DNA from: a virus
Length of the DNA: 64,000 nt
Virus record (IMG/VR): IMGVR_UViG_3300044630_004371
Location: 22,859-86,858 of that record
Direction: 5' to 3' (one strand)
The position numbers and the translations under genes were made by a program. Within the stretch, counting starts at the first letter, position 1, and the number at the start of each line of letters is the position of its first letter. Below the pieces are notes generated by a model. That model saw only the letters and a list, made by a program, of their open reading frames with translations, made no database searches and was not told the DNA's origin. This document shows, in pieces, positions 51,525-58,172 of the stretch.

Positions 51525-51596
51525 TTAAATAAAAATGAATACGCATAAAATAGTTATTGCTAAAAGGATTACTTTGAGAATGATAAGTTCTTTCAT
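51525..51596 (-). CDS. Membrane peptide (23 aa)
   Basis: ATG 51596, 23 codons forming a single membrane helix (MKELIILKVILLAITILCVF). The 5' flank is almost the same as that of the neighbouring membrane gene at 51331, which supports expression. Could be a toxin-like or modulator peptide. Confidence 0.5.
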   Translation of the reverse strand: MKELIILKVILLAITILCVFIFI

Positions 51597-51625
51597 TTTG
51601 ATTGATTTTTGATTGATTAATGATA

Positions 51626-51657
51626 CAAAGATAAGAATAAAAATTGAACTTTCCAAA
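51626..51657 (-). promoter_or_regulatory. Early-type promoter
   Basis: For the 23-residue peptide; almost identical to the promoter at 51486. Confidence 0.75.
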
Positions 51658-51663
51658 TTTATT

Positions 51664-51831
51664 TTAATCAAACATAACTTTTTTTGAGGTTTGTCTGTTG
51701 TAGTCTTTTTTTGTTTTGTGTACCTTGTGACTGAAGTTAGGAATTTTAGCGTCAATAGAAGCTTGTCTATTAGAGGCTTTATTCATTTTGATAATTTGTT
51801 CTTTGCTAATTTTGATAGTAAAAGCTTTCAT
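51664..51831 (-). CDS. Small basic protein (55 aa)
   Basis: ATG 51831 (MKAFTIKISKEQIIKMNKASNRQASID), with a very basic C-terminus (HKTKKDYNRQTSKK). Possibly nucleic-acid binding. Unknown. Confidence 0.65.
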   Translation of the reverse strand: MKAFTIKISKEQIIKMNKASNRQASIDAKIPNFSHKVHKTKKDYNRQTSKKVMFD

Positions 51832-51852
51832 TGTCTTGTTGTTTTGATAAGA

Positions 51853-51884
51853 CAAAGATAAAAAAAAGGCTTGAATTATCCAAG
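51853..51884 (-). promoter_or_regulatory. Promoter fused to a terminator (CTTG-N20-TATCTTTG)
   Basis: The spacer holds a true intrinsic terminator: GGCTTG / CAAGCC stem followed by T8 that runs into the TATCTTTG box. It ends the message from 51913 and starts the one for 51664. Confidence 0.8.
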
Positions 51885-51912
51885 CCTTTTTTTATAAAGT
51901 TATCAACATTTT

Positions 51913-52245
51913 TTAGTATGCACTTGTAGGCATATTTTGATTTTTTTCGTATGTTTGTCCCTCCCATTCAGTATCGGGGTTTGTAAGGCTGTGGAAGTAT
52001 TTTTTTAGTTGTTCGGCTATGTTGTCCAATTTAGCTTTTTGCTTATCGGTACAAGGCTTATTATAGGCTTGTATTGTGTTGTTGGCTTGTACCCTACCTA
52101 ATAGTCCACCACCCAAGTAGTTTTGGTATGCAGACATTTTTTCATTTTTAAAGCCTAGTGTGTCCAAGCTAATTTCTACACCACCACCACGAGAAGATAT
52201 TTCAGAACGTAGTGTAATGTTTTCAAAGTTGATTGCTTTTGCCAT
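51913..52245 (-). CDS. Hypothetical protein (110 aa)
   Basis: ATG 52245 (MAKAINFENITLRSEISSRGGG). Beta-rich start, then a Gly-rich loop (YLGGGLLGRVQANN) and a helical end. Ends NMPTSAY. Unknown. Confidence 0.7.
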   Translation of the reverse strand: MAKAINFENITLRSEISSRGGGVEISLDTLGFKNEKMSAYQNYLGGGLLGRVQANNTIQAYNKPCTDKQKAKLDNIAEQLKKYFHSLTNPDTEWEGQTYEKNQNMPTSAY

Positions 52246-52276
52246 GATTGTATTGATTTTTGATTGATTAATAAGA

Positions 52277-52308
52277 CAAAGATAAGGAAAAGTTTTCACA
52301 ATTCCAAA
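52277..52308 (-). promoter_or_regulatory. Early-type promoter, mixed hairpin
   Basis: For the gene at 51913. Arms GGAATTGT and ACTTTTCC do not match fully, as if two hairpin types had recombined. Confidence 0.7.
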
Positions 52309-52325
52309 TCTTTTTTCATTTATTT

Positions 52326-52634
52326 TTAATCATTTATTAAAAATTCGTCAGTAAGTTTGCCGTCCCATTCTAAGCTATTAAGATACCAAACACCTTTTTT
52401 AACTTGTATATGTACATTAGGCAAAGCGTTTAAGCGTTCTTTTGTTGTGTTGGTTTTATACCCACAAGTTGTGATAGCTAAGGTTTTTTCGGGGTTGTTA
52501 TACTTGTATGCTATTTCGTTGCCAAATAGCACCAAAACACTAACATTGGGAAATATTTTAACACTTGTATTACCACTATTAAAGGGTTCAGCGTTTAAAA
52601 ATTTTACTACTGCTTTTTTTGTAATTGTTCTCAT
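52326..52634 (-). CDS. Hypothetical protein (102 aa)
   Basis: Begins MRTITKKAVVKFLNAEPFNSGNTSV; beta-rich middle (VSVLVLFGNEIAYKYN) and C-terminal WYLNSLEWDGKLTDEFLIND. Small alpha/beta fold; unknown. Confidence 0.7.
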   Translation of the reverse strand: MRTITKKAVVKFLNAEPFNSGNTSVKIFPNVSVLVLFGNEIAYKYNNPEKTLAITTCGYKTNTTKERLNALPNVHIQVKKGVWYLNSLEWDGKLTDEFLIND

Positions 52635-52661
52635 TGTATTTTTTTTGATTGATTAATAAAA

Positions 52662-52693
52662 CAAAGATAAGCAATTTTATTTAATTATCCAAA
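52662..52693 (-). promoter_or_regulatory. Early-type promoter
   Basis: For the gene at 52326; no stable spacer hairpin. Upstream lies a divergent RNA gene. Confidence 0.75.
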
Positions 52694-52734
52694 TTTATTT
52701 TAAAAAATATTTTTTAAAAATAATCCAAAATAAA

Positions 52735-52766
52735 TTTGGTAGTGTCATTTTTTATTCTTATCTTTG
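52735..52766 (+). promoter_or_regulatory. Early-type promoter of RNA copy 2
   Basis: TTTG-N20-TATCTTTG on the plus strand; spacer begins GTAGTGTCA and has no hairpin. Confidence 0.75.
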
Positions 52767-52769
52767 TAT

Positions 52770-52870
52770 TGTTCAGTTGATGAACGTGACGGCTTGTAAG
52801 AGTCGGGAGGTATACTCCAACCTACCCCATATTTTTTTTAGAATAAATACCCTTATTTTTAAGGGTATTT
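52770..52870 (+). ncRNA. Small structured RNA, family copy 2
   Basis: Hairpin GTTCA-GTTGA-TGAAC (52771-52785), hairpin CGGCT-TGTAAG-AGTCG, then GGGAGGTATACTCC (52805-52818). Ends in a strong terminator at 52846-52869. Own promoter, no ORF, about 100 nt. The best-bounded copy of the family. Confidence 0.7.
52846..52869. terminator. Bidirectional terminator
   Basis: AATACCCTTA-TTTT-TAAGGGTATT, between RNA copy 2 and the convergent gene at 52884. Confidence 0.85.
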
Positions 52871-52883
52871 TAACGTGTTTAAT

Positions 52884-53306
52884 TTAATAACCACCTCTAC
52901 ATATTGGTCCGAGTCCAAACTCAATAGATTTGGCATCTGTGAGTGTTTTACCACATACCAAACAATTGCCTGTATGCATAACTTCAACCAAGCTATCCAA
53001 AAGACCAAAATTTTTGGTTTCAGCTTTGCCCAAAACATAAGCAATAGCCATAGCAGAAGGTGAATCAACTACATTACCCTTGTGTCGAATACAGCCATTA
53101 AAATATGTACCTAAACGAACAAAATTTTGATATTCAACCTCAACCTTAACGTGTGTATACCAAACACCATTGTACTCGCTACGAGATATCTTATAGGTAT
53201 AGTCCTTGCCAGTCTTAATCGACTTGATAGTAAAATCAGAACCATTGTTATTAGCTTTACGATTGATTACCTCATAAAGTGCAGAAGAAGAAATAACGTG
53301 TGACAT
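52884..53306 (-). CDS. DUF6011-like zinc protein
   Basis: 140 residues. C-terminal CLVCGKTLTDAKSIEFGLGPICRGGY matches a small zinc-binding pattern (C..C...LTD..S...G.GP.C), annotated as DUF6011 as far as I recall. N-terminal ~90 residues form a beta-rich domain (TYKISRSEYNGVWYTHVKVE). Function unknown. Confidence 0.75.
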   Translation of the reverse strand: MSHVISSSALYEVINRKANNNGSDFTIKSIKTGKDYTYKISRSEYNGVWYTHVKVEVEYQNFVRLGTYFNGCIRHKGNVVDSPSAMAIAYVLGKAETKNFGLLDSLVEVMHTGNCLVCGKTLTDAKSIEFGLGPICRGGY

Positions 53307-53334
53307 ATTGAATTATTTTGATTGATTAATAAAA

Positions 53335-53366
53335 CAAAGATAAACAATTAATTTGAATTATCCAAA
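53335..53366 (-). promoter_or_regulatory. Early-type promoter
   Basis: For the gene at 52884; no stable hairpin. Confidence 0.75.
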
Positions 53367-53374
53367 TTTATTTT

Positions 53375-53453
53375 AAAAAAAAACATGCATGGTTTATAGG
53401 CCTGGTCGGAGTATACCTCCCGTTTCAACAACGTCCCGTTATCATTTGATAAC
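53375..53453 (-). ncRNA. Small structured RNA, family copy 3
   Basis: Nearly identical to copy 1 over its first 50 bases: GTTATC-AAAT-GATAAC (53438-53453), CGTT-GTTGA-AACG, GGGAGGTATACTCC (53408-53421). A T9 run follows near 53377. No ORF. Confidence 0.65.
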
Positions 53454-53458
53454 AAGAC

Positions 53459-53490
53459 AAAGATAAGGAATTGTTTTCACAATTCCAAAT
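53459..53490 (-). promoter_or_regulatory. Early-type promoter with GAAA hairpin
   Basis: For RNA copy 3; perfect hairpin, arm GGAATTGT. Confidence 0.8.
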
Positions 53491-53506
53491 CTTTTTTCAT
53501 TTATTT

Positions 53507-53803
53507 TTAACTTAATATTTCTTCGATACTTGGCTTGTCCAACTCGGCTTTATAGTCAGCTAAAATCTTTTCAAATTGTGGTAGGCAGTCAGAAGCAGAA
53601 CGACCTTTCAAACCATAATAGCGTTTGATATCGCTAAATTTAACCCCTCTACAAGTCATACCACTTGCCATAATTTTAAGGTTAAAACGATGTACGGCTA
53701 ACTGATAACCAAAGTAATCAATTTGTTTACCACCATTGCTTACTGAAGGTGTTTGTAGTTTGCCCTCACGAACTTGTTCTTGGGCTTGTTCAAATTGTGT
53801 CAT
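53507..53803 (-). CDS. Hypothetical protein (98 aa)
   Basis: MTQFEQAQEQVREGKLQTPSVS..., central MASGMTCRGVKFSDIKRYYGLKGRSASDCLPQFEKIL. Helical, basic middle. Unknown. Confidence 0.7.
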   Translation of the reverse strand: MTQFEQAQEQVREGKLQTPSVSNGGKQIDYFGYQLAVHRFNLKIMASGMTCRGVKFSDIKRYYGLKGRSASDCLPQFEKILADYKAELDKPSIEEILS

Positions 53804-53835
53804 AATTTATTTGTTTTAATGATTGATTAATAATA

Positions 53836-53867
53836 CAAAGATGAGAATAAAAATCGACAATTCCAAA
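53836..53867 (-). promoter_or_regulatory. Early-type promoter, variant CATCTTTG
   Basis: For the gene at 53507; the first base of the -7 box is changed. Confidence 0.65.
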
Positions 53868-53908
53868 TATTTTGATAAAAATATTTTTTAAAAATAATTG
53901 AAAATAAA

Positions 53909-53940
53909 TTTGGTGGTCTCATTTTTTATTCTTATCTTTG
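53909..53940 (+). promoter_or_regulatory. Early-type promoter of RNA copy 4
   Basis: TTTG-N20-TATCTTTG, plus strand, no spacer hairpin. Confidence 0.7.
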
Positions 53941-53943
53941 TAA

Positions 53944-54005
53944 TGTTCAAATAACATAGCGGTCATAACGACCCTCAAGTATACTCCAACCTGGTTTTTA
54001 TCCTA
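53944..54005 (+). ncRNA. Small structured RNA, family copy 4 (divergent)
   Basis: Keeps the promoter spacing, GGTC-ATAAC-GACC (53961-53973) and GTATACTCC (53979-53987). The first hairpin is poor (GTTCAAATAACAT) and the GGGAG half of the third element is lost. It may be decaying or specialised. Confidence 0.5.
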
Positions 54006-54027
54006 AACAAAACTTTTTTAAAATAAA

Positions 54028-54059
54028 TTTGGTAGTGTCATTTATTATTCTTATCTTTG
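54028..54059 (+). promoter_or_regulatory. Early-type promoter
   Basis: TTTG-N20-TATCTTTG for the plus-strand gene at 54079; same GTAGTGTCA spacer start as RNA copy 2. Confidence 0.75.
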
Positions 54060-54078
54060 CTTTATAAAATCAATCAAT

Positions 54079-54309
54079 ATGTACAACTTCACATTCAAAA
54101 CAGACGCAGAATTATTCCAAGCAGAATCCAAAGGCTTTATTGAAAGCTATGACATGGTTCGCATGGTGGTTAAAACAGGCAATTTAAACACTTGTGACTT
54201 CCCTTGCAAATCAGAAGAAGAATACAATAGATGTATTAAAATCTATAGTATTAAAATCGAACGTGTTTACCAAGATACACACAGCTTTGACATCATGGAT
54301 TATAATTAA
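54079..54309 (+). CDS. Hypothetical protein (76 aa)
   Basis: MYNFTFKTDAELFQAESKGFIES..., with CDFPCKSEEEYNRC in the middle. The only small gene here on the plus strand. Own promoter and terminator. Unknown. Confidence 0.7.
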   Translation: MYNFTFKTDAELFQAESKGFIESYDMVRMVVKTGNLNTCDFPCKSEEEYNRCIKIYSIKIERVYQDTHSFDIMDYN

Positions 54310-54315
54310 AAAACT

Positions 54316-54338
54316 TGGGGAAACATTTGGTTTCCCCA
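54316..54338 (+). terminator. Terminator overlapping the tRNA-like promoter
   Basis: TGGGGAAA / TTTCCCCA stem with a T-rich tail; the -33 TTTG of the next promoter lies in the loop. Confidence 0.8.
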
Positions 54339-54357
54339 TTTATTTTTTGTATCTTTG
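54326..54357 (+). promoter_or_regulatory. Early-type promoter of the tRNA-like RNA
   Basis: TTTG-N20-TATCTTTG, with the -7 box ending four bases before the acceptor stem. Confidence 0.75.
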
Positions 54358-54361
54358 TATT

Positions 54362-54432
54362 GTCAAGGTGGTGAAACGGTAAACACAAAGGGCGTTGCTC
54401 TAAATGTACAGGTTCGAATCCTGTCCTTGACA
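54362..54432 (+). tRNA. tRNA-like RNA without a normal anticodon arm
   Basis: 71 nt. Acceptor GTCAAGG/CCTTGAC, D-arm GTG-AAACGGTAAA-CAC (Leu-like), and T-arm ACAGG-TTCGAAT-CCTGT are all intact. The 21 bases between D- and T-arm (54387-54407) cannot form a 5-bp stem with a 7-base loop. The best fold is AGGGC-GTT-GCTCT with a three-base loop, and the usual U before the anticodon is missing. No CCA is encoded. Own promoter and terminator. It could be a decayed tRNA, but the other arms show no decay. Confidence 0.65.
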
Positions 54433-54433
54433 C

Positions 54434-54464
54434 AAAAAAGGCTAGAGTTAATCTAGCCTTTTTT
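54434..54464 (+). terminator. Terminator of the tRNA-like RNA
   Basis: AAAAAAGGCTAGA / TCTAGCCTTTTTT, two bases past the acceptor. Confidence 0.9.
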
Positions 54465-54555
54465 GGTATAGGTTATGTACGCAATTGTGTATATAGGGGT
54501 TATCCTTTAGCATACTCCTTTTCAAGTTCTTGCTCGAATAGGTTGGTATCCAAAT

Positions 54556-54768
54556 TTATTTGCAATTTTCTATGGCTTCCGAGTGTTTCATTTGTTCCTC
54601 AATAGATAACTCAGCAACACACACGATTTCTTCATTAGGTTTTAACTTAAAACCATTGTTGATAAGTTCTACAATGCTCGTGTAATGATACACTATATCA
54701 TAGGAATCAATACTTTTTTTTGTTGTTTTATTAAAGATAACGTAATCTTCTTTGGATATGTTTTGCAT
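54556..54768 (-). CDS. Hypothetical protein (70 aa)
   Basis: MQNISKEDYVIFNKTTKKSIDSYDIVYHYTSI..., acidic C-terminal half. Unknown. Confidence 0.65.
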   Translation of the reverse strand: MQNISKEDYVIFNKTTKKSIDSYDIVYHYTSIVELINNGFKLKPNEEIVCVAELSIEEQMKHSEAIENCK

Positions 54769-54788
54769 AATGTTATTTGATTAGGATA

Positions 54789-54820
54789 CAAAGATAAGGA
54801 GAATTTTTCAATTCTCCAAA
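54789..54820 (-). promoter_or_regulatory. Early-type promoter with GAAA hairpin
   Basis: For 54556; perfect hairpin, arm GGAGAATT. Confidence 0.8.
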
Positions 54821-54837
54821 TCTTTTTACAATTATTT

Positions 54838-54987
54838 TTACAATCTATAAAACTTTTTTGTTCCATCTTTGTGAACAACGTTGAAGCAACGTCCCGAACC
54901 ATCTTCCATATCAATGCTTTGTACTTTGACTAGGTACTTGATTTCGATAAGTTGCTTTGCTAATTCTTTGATTGATTTTTCTAACAT
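54838..54987 (-). CDS. Small hypothetical protein (49 aa)
   Basis: ATG 54987: MLEKSIKELAKQLIEIKYLV, then GSGRCFNVVHKDGTKKFYRL. Helix followed by a beta pair. Promoter of the standard type upstream supports it. Confidence 0.65.
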   Translation of the reverse strand: MLEKSIKELAKQLIEIKYLVKVQSIDMEDGSGRCFNVVHKDGTKKFYRL

Positions 54988-55009
54988 AGTATTTTAATTT
55001 ATTAGAATA

Positions 55010-55041
55010 CAAAGATAAGGAGAATTTTTCAATTCTCCAAA
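55010..55041 (-). promoter_or_regulatory. Early-type promoter with GAAA hairpin
   Basis: For 54838; perfect hairpin, arm GGAGAATT, same as 54789. Confidence 0.8.
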
Positions 55042-55052
55042 TCTTTTTTTAA

Positions 55053-55265
55053 TTAAATTTTATGCTCCCCAAAGGTATCAAAGTCTTGCACCTCATCATC
55101 AGCACTCATTCTAATTTCATCGTCAATACTATCAGCGTATTTTATCTCATTAAAGATAGCGTCTATCTTATCTTTATCTTCTTGTGTAGCAGAATTGCTA
55201 TCTTCAAAAATAATAAGCAATTCACAAGCATTGTTTAATAATCGTTCTAGGGTTTCTTTTTTCAT
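55053..55265 (-). CDS. Small acidic protein (70 aa)
   Basis: ATG 55265 (MKKETLERLLNNACELLIIFED). Strongly acidic (SIDDEIRMSADDEVQDFD). Such acidic early proteins sometimes mimic DNA, but nothing specific shows that here. Confidence 0.65.
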   Translation of the reverse strand: MKKETLERLLNNACELLIIFEDSNSATQEDKDKIDAIFNEIKYADSIDDEIRMSADDEVQDFDTFGEHKI

Positions 55266-55292
55266 AACTATAATGTTTAATTGATTAGGATA

Positions 55293-55324
55293 CAAAGATA
55301 AGAATAAGTTTTGACACTACCAAA
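55293..55324 (-). promoter_or_regulatory. Early-type promoter
   Basis: For 55053; spacer without hairpin, because a separate terminator lies upstream at 55332. Confidence 0.75.
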
Positions 55325-55331
55325 TAAAAAA

Positions 55332-55350
55332 GGAGGAATTTTCATCCTCC
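55332..55350 (-). terminator. Terminator
   Basis: GGAGGAT / ATTCCTCC stem then T6, behind the gene at 55367. Confidence 0.8.
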
Positions 55351-55366
55351 AATTTTAATCAATCAA

Positions 55367-55570
55367 TCAACAAGGCACTACTGAACAATAGTCAGCAATA
55401 TCTTCTAAAGGTATTCTTCCACGATTGGAGGAATAATACCCTTGTCTTTCATATCTTTTGGCAAAGTCCTCAAGTTCTTTTGGGACTTGCTTTTCGGTAT
55501 AGTTTGCTTTGTCCATTCGGATATCAAAGCCATCGGGAGATAATATTCTAAATTTTTGTACTTTTGACAT
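55367..55570 (-). CDS. Hypothetical protein (67 aa)
   Basis: ATG 55570 (MSKVQKFRILSPDGFDIRMD), with EDFAKRYERQGYYSSNRGRIPLEDIADYC. Small alpha/beta protein. Unknown. Confidence 0.7.
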   Translation of the reverse strand: MSKVQKFRILSPDGFDIRMDKANYTEKQVPKELEDFAKRYERQGYYSSNRGRIPLEDIADYCSVVPC

Positions 55571-55594
55571 AACTTTATTGATTTGATTAGGATA

Positions 55595-55626
55595 CAAAGA
55601 TAAGCAATTAATTTTAATTTTCCAAA
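55595..55626 (-). promoter_or_regulatory. Early-type promoter
   Basis: For 55367; no stable hairpin although a gene ends directly upstream. Confidence 0.75.
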
Positions 55627-56012
55627 TCTTTTTCAAACTTTTTCACAAAAAAATTGCTAATAGAATTTAGTTTGGTTCTCATTTTGATTGCATCTTCATC
55701 TTGCCCATTATCCTCTAAATCATCAGCAACATCATAAAGGCTTGTCAGTTCTTCAAAAACTTTTTTTGGTGTTTTATCCAAATCTTTCATGTAAATTATT
55801 TCACCATTCCATTGTGGGTGTGCATACATTTCAAGACACAAATAACAATCATAACCTTTTTCTTCAAGGTCATCAATATATTGGTCATATTGGTCAGCCA
55901 AGATTTGAATGTGAGTTCCCTTGTCAAATATTCTTACTGGTGACTTATCGGTTTTATCTTCGTGTGCAGTATCCCAAGTGCCATTGATAAAGATGTTGAT
56001 TAATGTATTCAT
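55614..56012 (-). CDS. Hypothetical protein (132 aa)
   Basis: MNTLINIFINGTWDTAHEDK..., IQILADQYDQYIDDLEEKGYDCYLCLEMYAHPQW, acidic helical C-terminus. Unknown. Its last bases overlap the promoter of the next gene. Confidence 0.7.
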   Translation of the reverse strand: MNTLINIFINGTWDTAHEDKTDKSPVRIFDKGTHIQILADQYDQYIDDLEEKGYDCYLCLEMYAHPQWNGEIIYMKDLDKTPKKVFEELTSLYDVADDLEDNGQDEDAIKMRTKLNSISNFFVKKFEKDLEN

Positions 56013-56037
56013 TGTTTTGATTGATTTGATTATGATA

Positions 56038-56069
56038 CAAAGATAAGCAATTAATTTGAATTATCCAAA
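56038..56069 (-). promoter_or_regulatory. Early-type promoter
   Basis: For 55614; no stable hairpin. Confidence 0.75.
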
Positions 56070-56080
56070 TCTTTTTGTAT

Positions 56081-56284
56081 TTATTTTCTAAAATTTCTTG
56101 TGATGTCCTTGGGGTTGGAAGTTTGCCCATCAGCATATTCTAATACACTATGTAGGGTTTCATCTTCACCCATTTCATTTTTAAGGAAGTCTATTACCTC
56201 ATCTTTGGTATCGAAGTCATAAGATTCTTCAATATAATCCCCATCATTAAAGTGGTTTCTTGTTTCTACTGAATAGGTTGGCAT
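56081..56284 (-). CDS. Small acidic protein (67 aa)
   Basis: ATG 56284 (MPTYSVETRNHFNDGDYIEES); acidic, with YDFDTKDEVIDFLKNEMGEDE. Unknown. Confidence 0.65.
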   Translation of the reverse strand: MPTYSVETRNHFNDGDYIEESYDFDTKDEVIDFLKNEMGEDETLHSVLEYADGQTSNPKDITRNFRK

Positions 56285-56308
56285 ATGATATTTGTTTTGA
56301 TTATGATA

Positions 56309-56340
56309 CAAAGATAAGGAATTATTTTCACAATTCCAAA
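56309..56340 (-). promoter_or_regulatory. Early-type promoter with GAAA hairpin
   Basis: For 56081; arms GGAATTGT and ATAATTCC pair with one G-U wobble. Confidence 0.8.
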
Positions 56341-56356
56341 TCTTTTGTAAAGTTTT

Positions 56357-56485
56357 TTAATAACCTCCAGTAAATGTTATAACGATATTTGCATCTTCTT
56401 CGATAGCATCAAAGGTTACACCTGATGCAATAAGGTCGGATAACATTTTTGTAAAGGTTTCTTTGGTTACGATTAGTACTCTCAT
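56357..56485 (-). CDS. Small hypothetical protein (42 aa)
   Basis: ATG 56485: MRVLIVTKETFTKMLSDLIA..., ending ANIVITFTGGY. Beta-alpha-beta-like miniprotein with a standard promoter. Confidence 0.6.
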   Translation of the reverse strand: MRVLIVTKETFTKMLSDLIASGVTFDAIEEDANIVITFTGGY

Positions 56486-56509
56486 TGTTTTATTGTTTTG
56501 ATTATAATA

Positions 56510-56541
56510 CAAAGATAAGGAATTATATTGACACTACCAAA
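56510..56541 (-). promoter_or_regulatory. Early-type promoter
   Basis: For 56357; no spacer hairpin, separate terminator upstream at 56549. Confidence 0.75.
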
Positions 56542-56548
56542 TAAAAAA

Positions 56549-56568
56549 GGAGGAATTTTCATCCCTCC
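56549..56568 (-). terminator. Terminator
   Basis: GGAGGgAT / ATTCCTCC stem then T6, behind the gene at 56590; nearly the same as 55332. Confidence 0.75.
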
Positions 56569-56589
56569 AATCTTAATCAATCATTATTT

Positions 56590-56847
56590 TTATACTGCGA
56601 TTACCCAATCGGTAACACCCCAATTTACCGAAGACGATACTGAGTATCCTTTCTTTCTCAATCGGTCAGCCACAATCGGCATATACATATACTCCTCAAC
56701 GCTCCAACCATAAGACGGTGCACACGATGAAGTTGTAAATGTGGTGGTTAGAGCATCTCCCGATAACCAACCTTCTATTCTTTCTTGAAGGCTTTGGATA
56801 AAATTTTCTTTTCTTTCTTGTGGTGTAAGTGTTGCTGTTTCTAACAT
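56590..56847 (-). CDS. Hypothetical protein (85 aa)
   Basis: MLETATLTPQERKENFIQSLQERIEGWL..., Ser/Thr-rich middle, then YMYMPIVADRLRKKGYSVSSS and WVIAV. Unknown. Confidence 0.7.
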   Translation of the reverse strand: MLETATLTPQERKENFIQSLQERIEGWLSGDALTTTFTTSSCAPSYGWSVEEYMYMPIVADRLRKKGYSVSSSVNWGVTDWVIAV

Positions 56848-56882
56848 AATTTTATTTATTTTGATTGTTGATTAATATGATA

Positions 56883-56914
56883 CAAAGATAAGGAAAAGTT
56901 TTCACATTTCCAAA
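56883..56914 (-). promoter_or_regulatory. Early-type promoter with GAAA hairpin
   Basis: For 56590; one mismatch in the stem. Confidence 0.75.
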
Positions 56915-56932
56915 TATTTTTGTAATTAATTT

Positions 56933-57478
56933 TTATTCATCTTCACCCCATTCATCTTCATCTTCATCTTCTTCTGCTTCGATAAAAACTACTTGGAATG
57001 CCACATACTCACCATTGCTATCTTTTTGCCCAAATACCCGATAAGAGCCATCTCCAAAACCCGATGAAGATACAACACCATTAGGTAATACACCCCATTG
57101 TTCATCAGCCAAGGTAATATCAGCACAAGCACGATACCACTCATCACCTTCTTCCGTATCGTAATCATCACCAAAATTGTGTTTTTTTAACTCTTTTGCT
57201 TTCTCATCATTACGATAAAACTCTTTGTCAAAGAAGCCAAATTGCCCACTATCAACCCCAGCACTAAAAGGCATTTCTTCAAACTTACCCGATAGAAAAT
57301 GATTTACGTGGTTAATACGTAATTCAGCTATTCTACGACCCCAAGATTCATCTTCTTCAACGTCAGCAACCCAAGTGCCTTTCTTTACGTTTTCTACGAT
57401 ACCTTGACACCAAGTCGGAATTGAGTAGCAAGGGTCGGAACAAACAAGTGTTCCCGATACAATTTCAAATTTTTCCAT
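56933..57478 (-). CDS. DUF4241-like protein
   Basis: 181 residues. FEIVSGTLVCSDPCYSIPTWCQG, then SAGVDSGQFGFFDKEFY and SSSGFGDGSYRVFG fit the DUF4241-type pattern (AGvDSGqaGifD, GDGsY). C-terminus is a run of Glu and Asp. Known only as a domain of unknown function. Confidence 0.7.
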   Translation of the reverse strand: MEKFEIVSGTLVCSDPCYSIPTWCQGIVENVKKGTWVADVEEDESWGRRIAELRINHVNHFLSGKFEEMPFSAGVDSGQFGFFDKEFYRNDEKAKELKKHNFGDDYDTEEGDEWYRACADITLADEQWGVLPNGVVSSSGFGDGSYRVFGQKDSNGEYVAFQVVFIEAEEDEDEDEWGEDE

Positions 57479-57501
57479 AATTTATTTAATTGATTAGAAT
57501 A

Positions 57502-57533
57502 CAAAGATAAGGAAAAGTTTTCACATTTCCAAA
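57502..57533 (-). promoter_or_regulatory. Early-type promoter with GAAA hairpin
   Basis: For 56933; one mismatch in the stem. Confidence 0.75.
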
Positions 57534-57549
57534 TATTTTTTCAACTTTT

Positions 57550-57765
57550 TTAAATTGCTCTTGATTGCTCAATAAGTTTCAAAATTTCTTCAACTGATTC
57601 AACAACCTTATAACCACCATTGTTATGTGAATCGTGCTTTAATGTGCTACCTATACCATCTTCATGTGGATACATACCTTGAATACCATTGACACTTAAA
57701 ACCATTTTGGTTCCAATCATTTGGTTGTAATTGTTGGTTACTGTAATAAATCTAATATTGCTCAT
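57550..57765 (-). CDS. Hypothetical protein (71 aa)
   Basis: MSNIRFITVTNNYNQMIGTKMVLSVNGIQGMYPHEDG..., C-terminal helix SVEEILKLIEQSRAI. Small mixed fold. Unknown. Confidence 0.7.
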   Translation of the reverse strand: MSNIRFITVTNNYNQMIGTKMVLSVNGIQGMYPHEDGIGSTLKHDSHNNGGYKVVESVEEILKLIEQSRAI

Positions 57766-57788
57766 ATCTTTTGTTTTTGATTAGAATA

Positions 57789-57820
57789 CAAAGATAAGGA
57801 AAAGTTTTCACTTTTCCAAA
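57789..57820 (-). promoter_or_regulatory. Early-type promoter with GAAA hairpin
   Basis: For 57550; perfect hairpin, arm GGAAAAGT. Confidence 0.8.
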
Positions 57821-57829
57821 TCTTTTTTG

Positions 57830-58099
57830 TTAAAATTTGCTACACTTGTCAATCCACTCTGCCACTTCATTTGCCGAACAATAGCCTTTAACTTCATCAG
57901 TACCAAAGTCAAACCATTTATCGTCTTTATCCCACATGGCAATTTCTGCCGTTTTACTCTCCAAGTCCTTTGTGTTGTTCCATCCGTCTTGTGATATACT
58001 TCTATTATCACAATAGTTTCCATAACCCCATTGTACAGATATTGTCCACCCGTTTTCAAAAGTAATTTGAAAGCCTTTTCTTAATGTTGATTTGAACAT
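57830..58099 (-). CDS. Hypothetical protein (89 aa)
   Basis: MFKSTLRKGFQITFENGWTISVQWGYGNYCDNRS..., KTAEIAMWDKDDKWFDFGTDEVKGYCSANEVAEWIDKC. Aromatic-rich; this pattern occurs in small phage proteins of Bacteroidota and Gram-positive hosts as far as I recall. No known role. Confidence 0.7.
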   Translation of the reverse strand: MFKSTLRKGFQITFENGWTISVQWGYGNYCDNRSISQDGWNNTKDLESKTAEIAMWDKDDKWFDFGTDEVKGYCSANEVAEWIDKCSKF

Positions 58100-58122
58100 A
58101 GTTGTTTGTTTTGATTAGAATA

Positions 58123-58154
58123 CAAAGATAAGGAAAAGTTTTCACTTTTCCAAA
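58123..58154 (-). promoter_or_regulatory. Early-type promoter with GAAA hairpin
   Basis: For 57830; perfect hairpin, arm GGAAAAGT. Confidence 0.8.
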
Positions 58155-58172
58155 TCTTTTTTCAATTATTTT

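Noticed and set aside
54362-54432. A normal tRNA with amber anticodon CTA
   Set aside because: The loop CTCTAAA can be drawn, but the bases on its two sides do not pair, so no valid arm exists.
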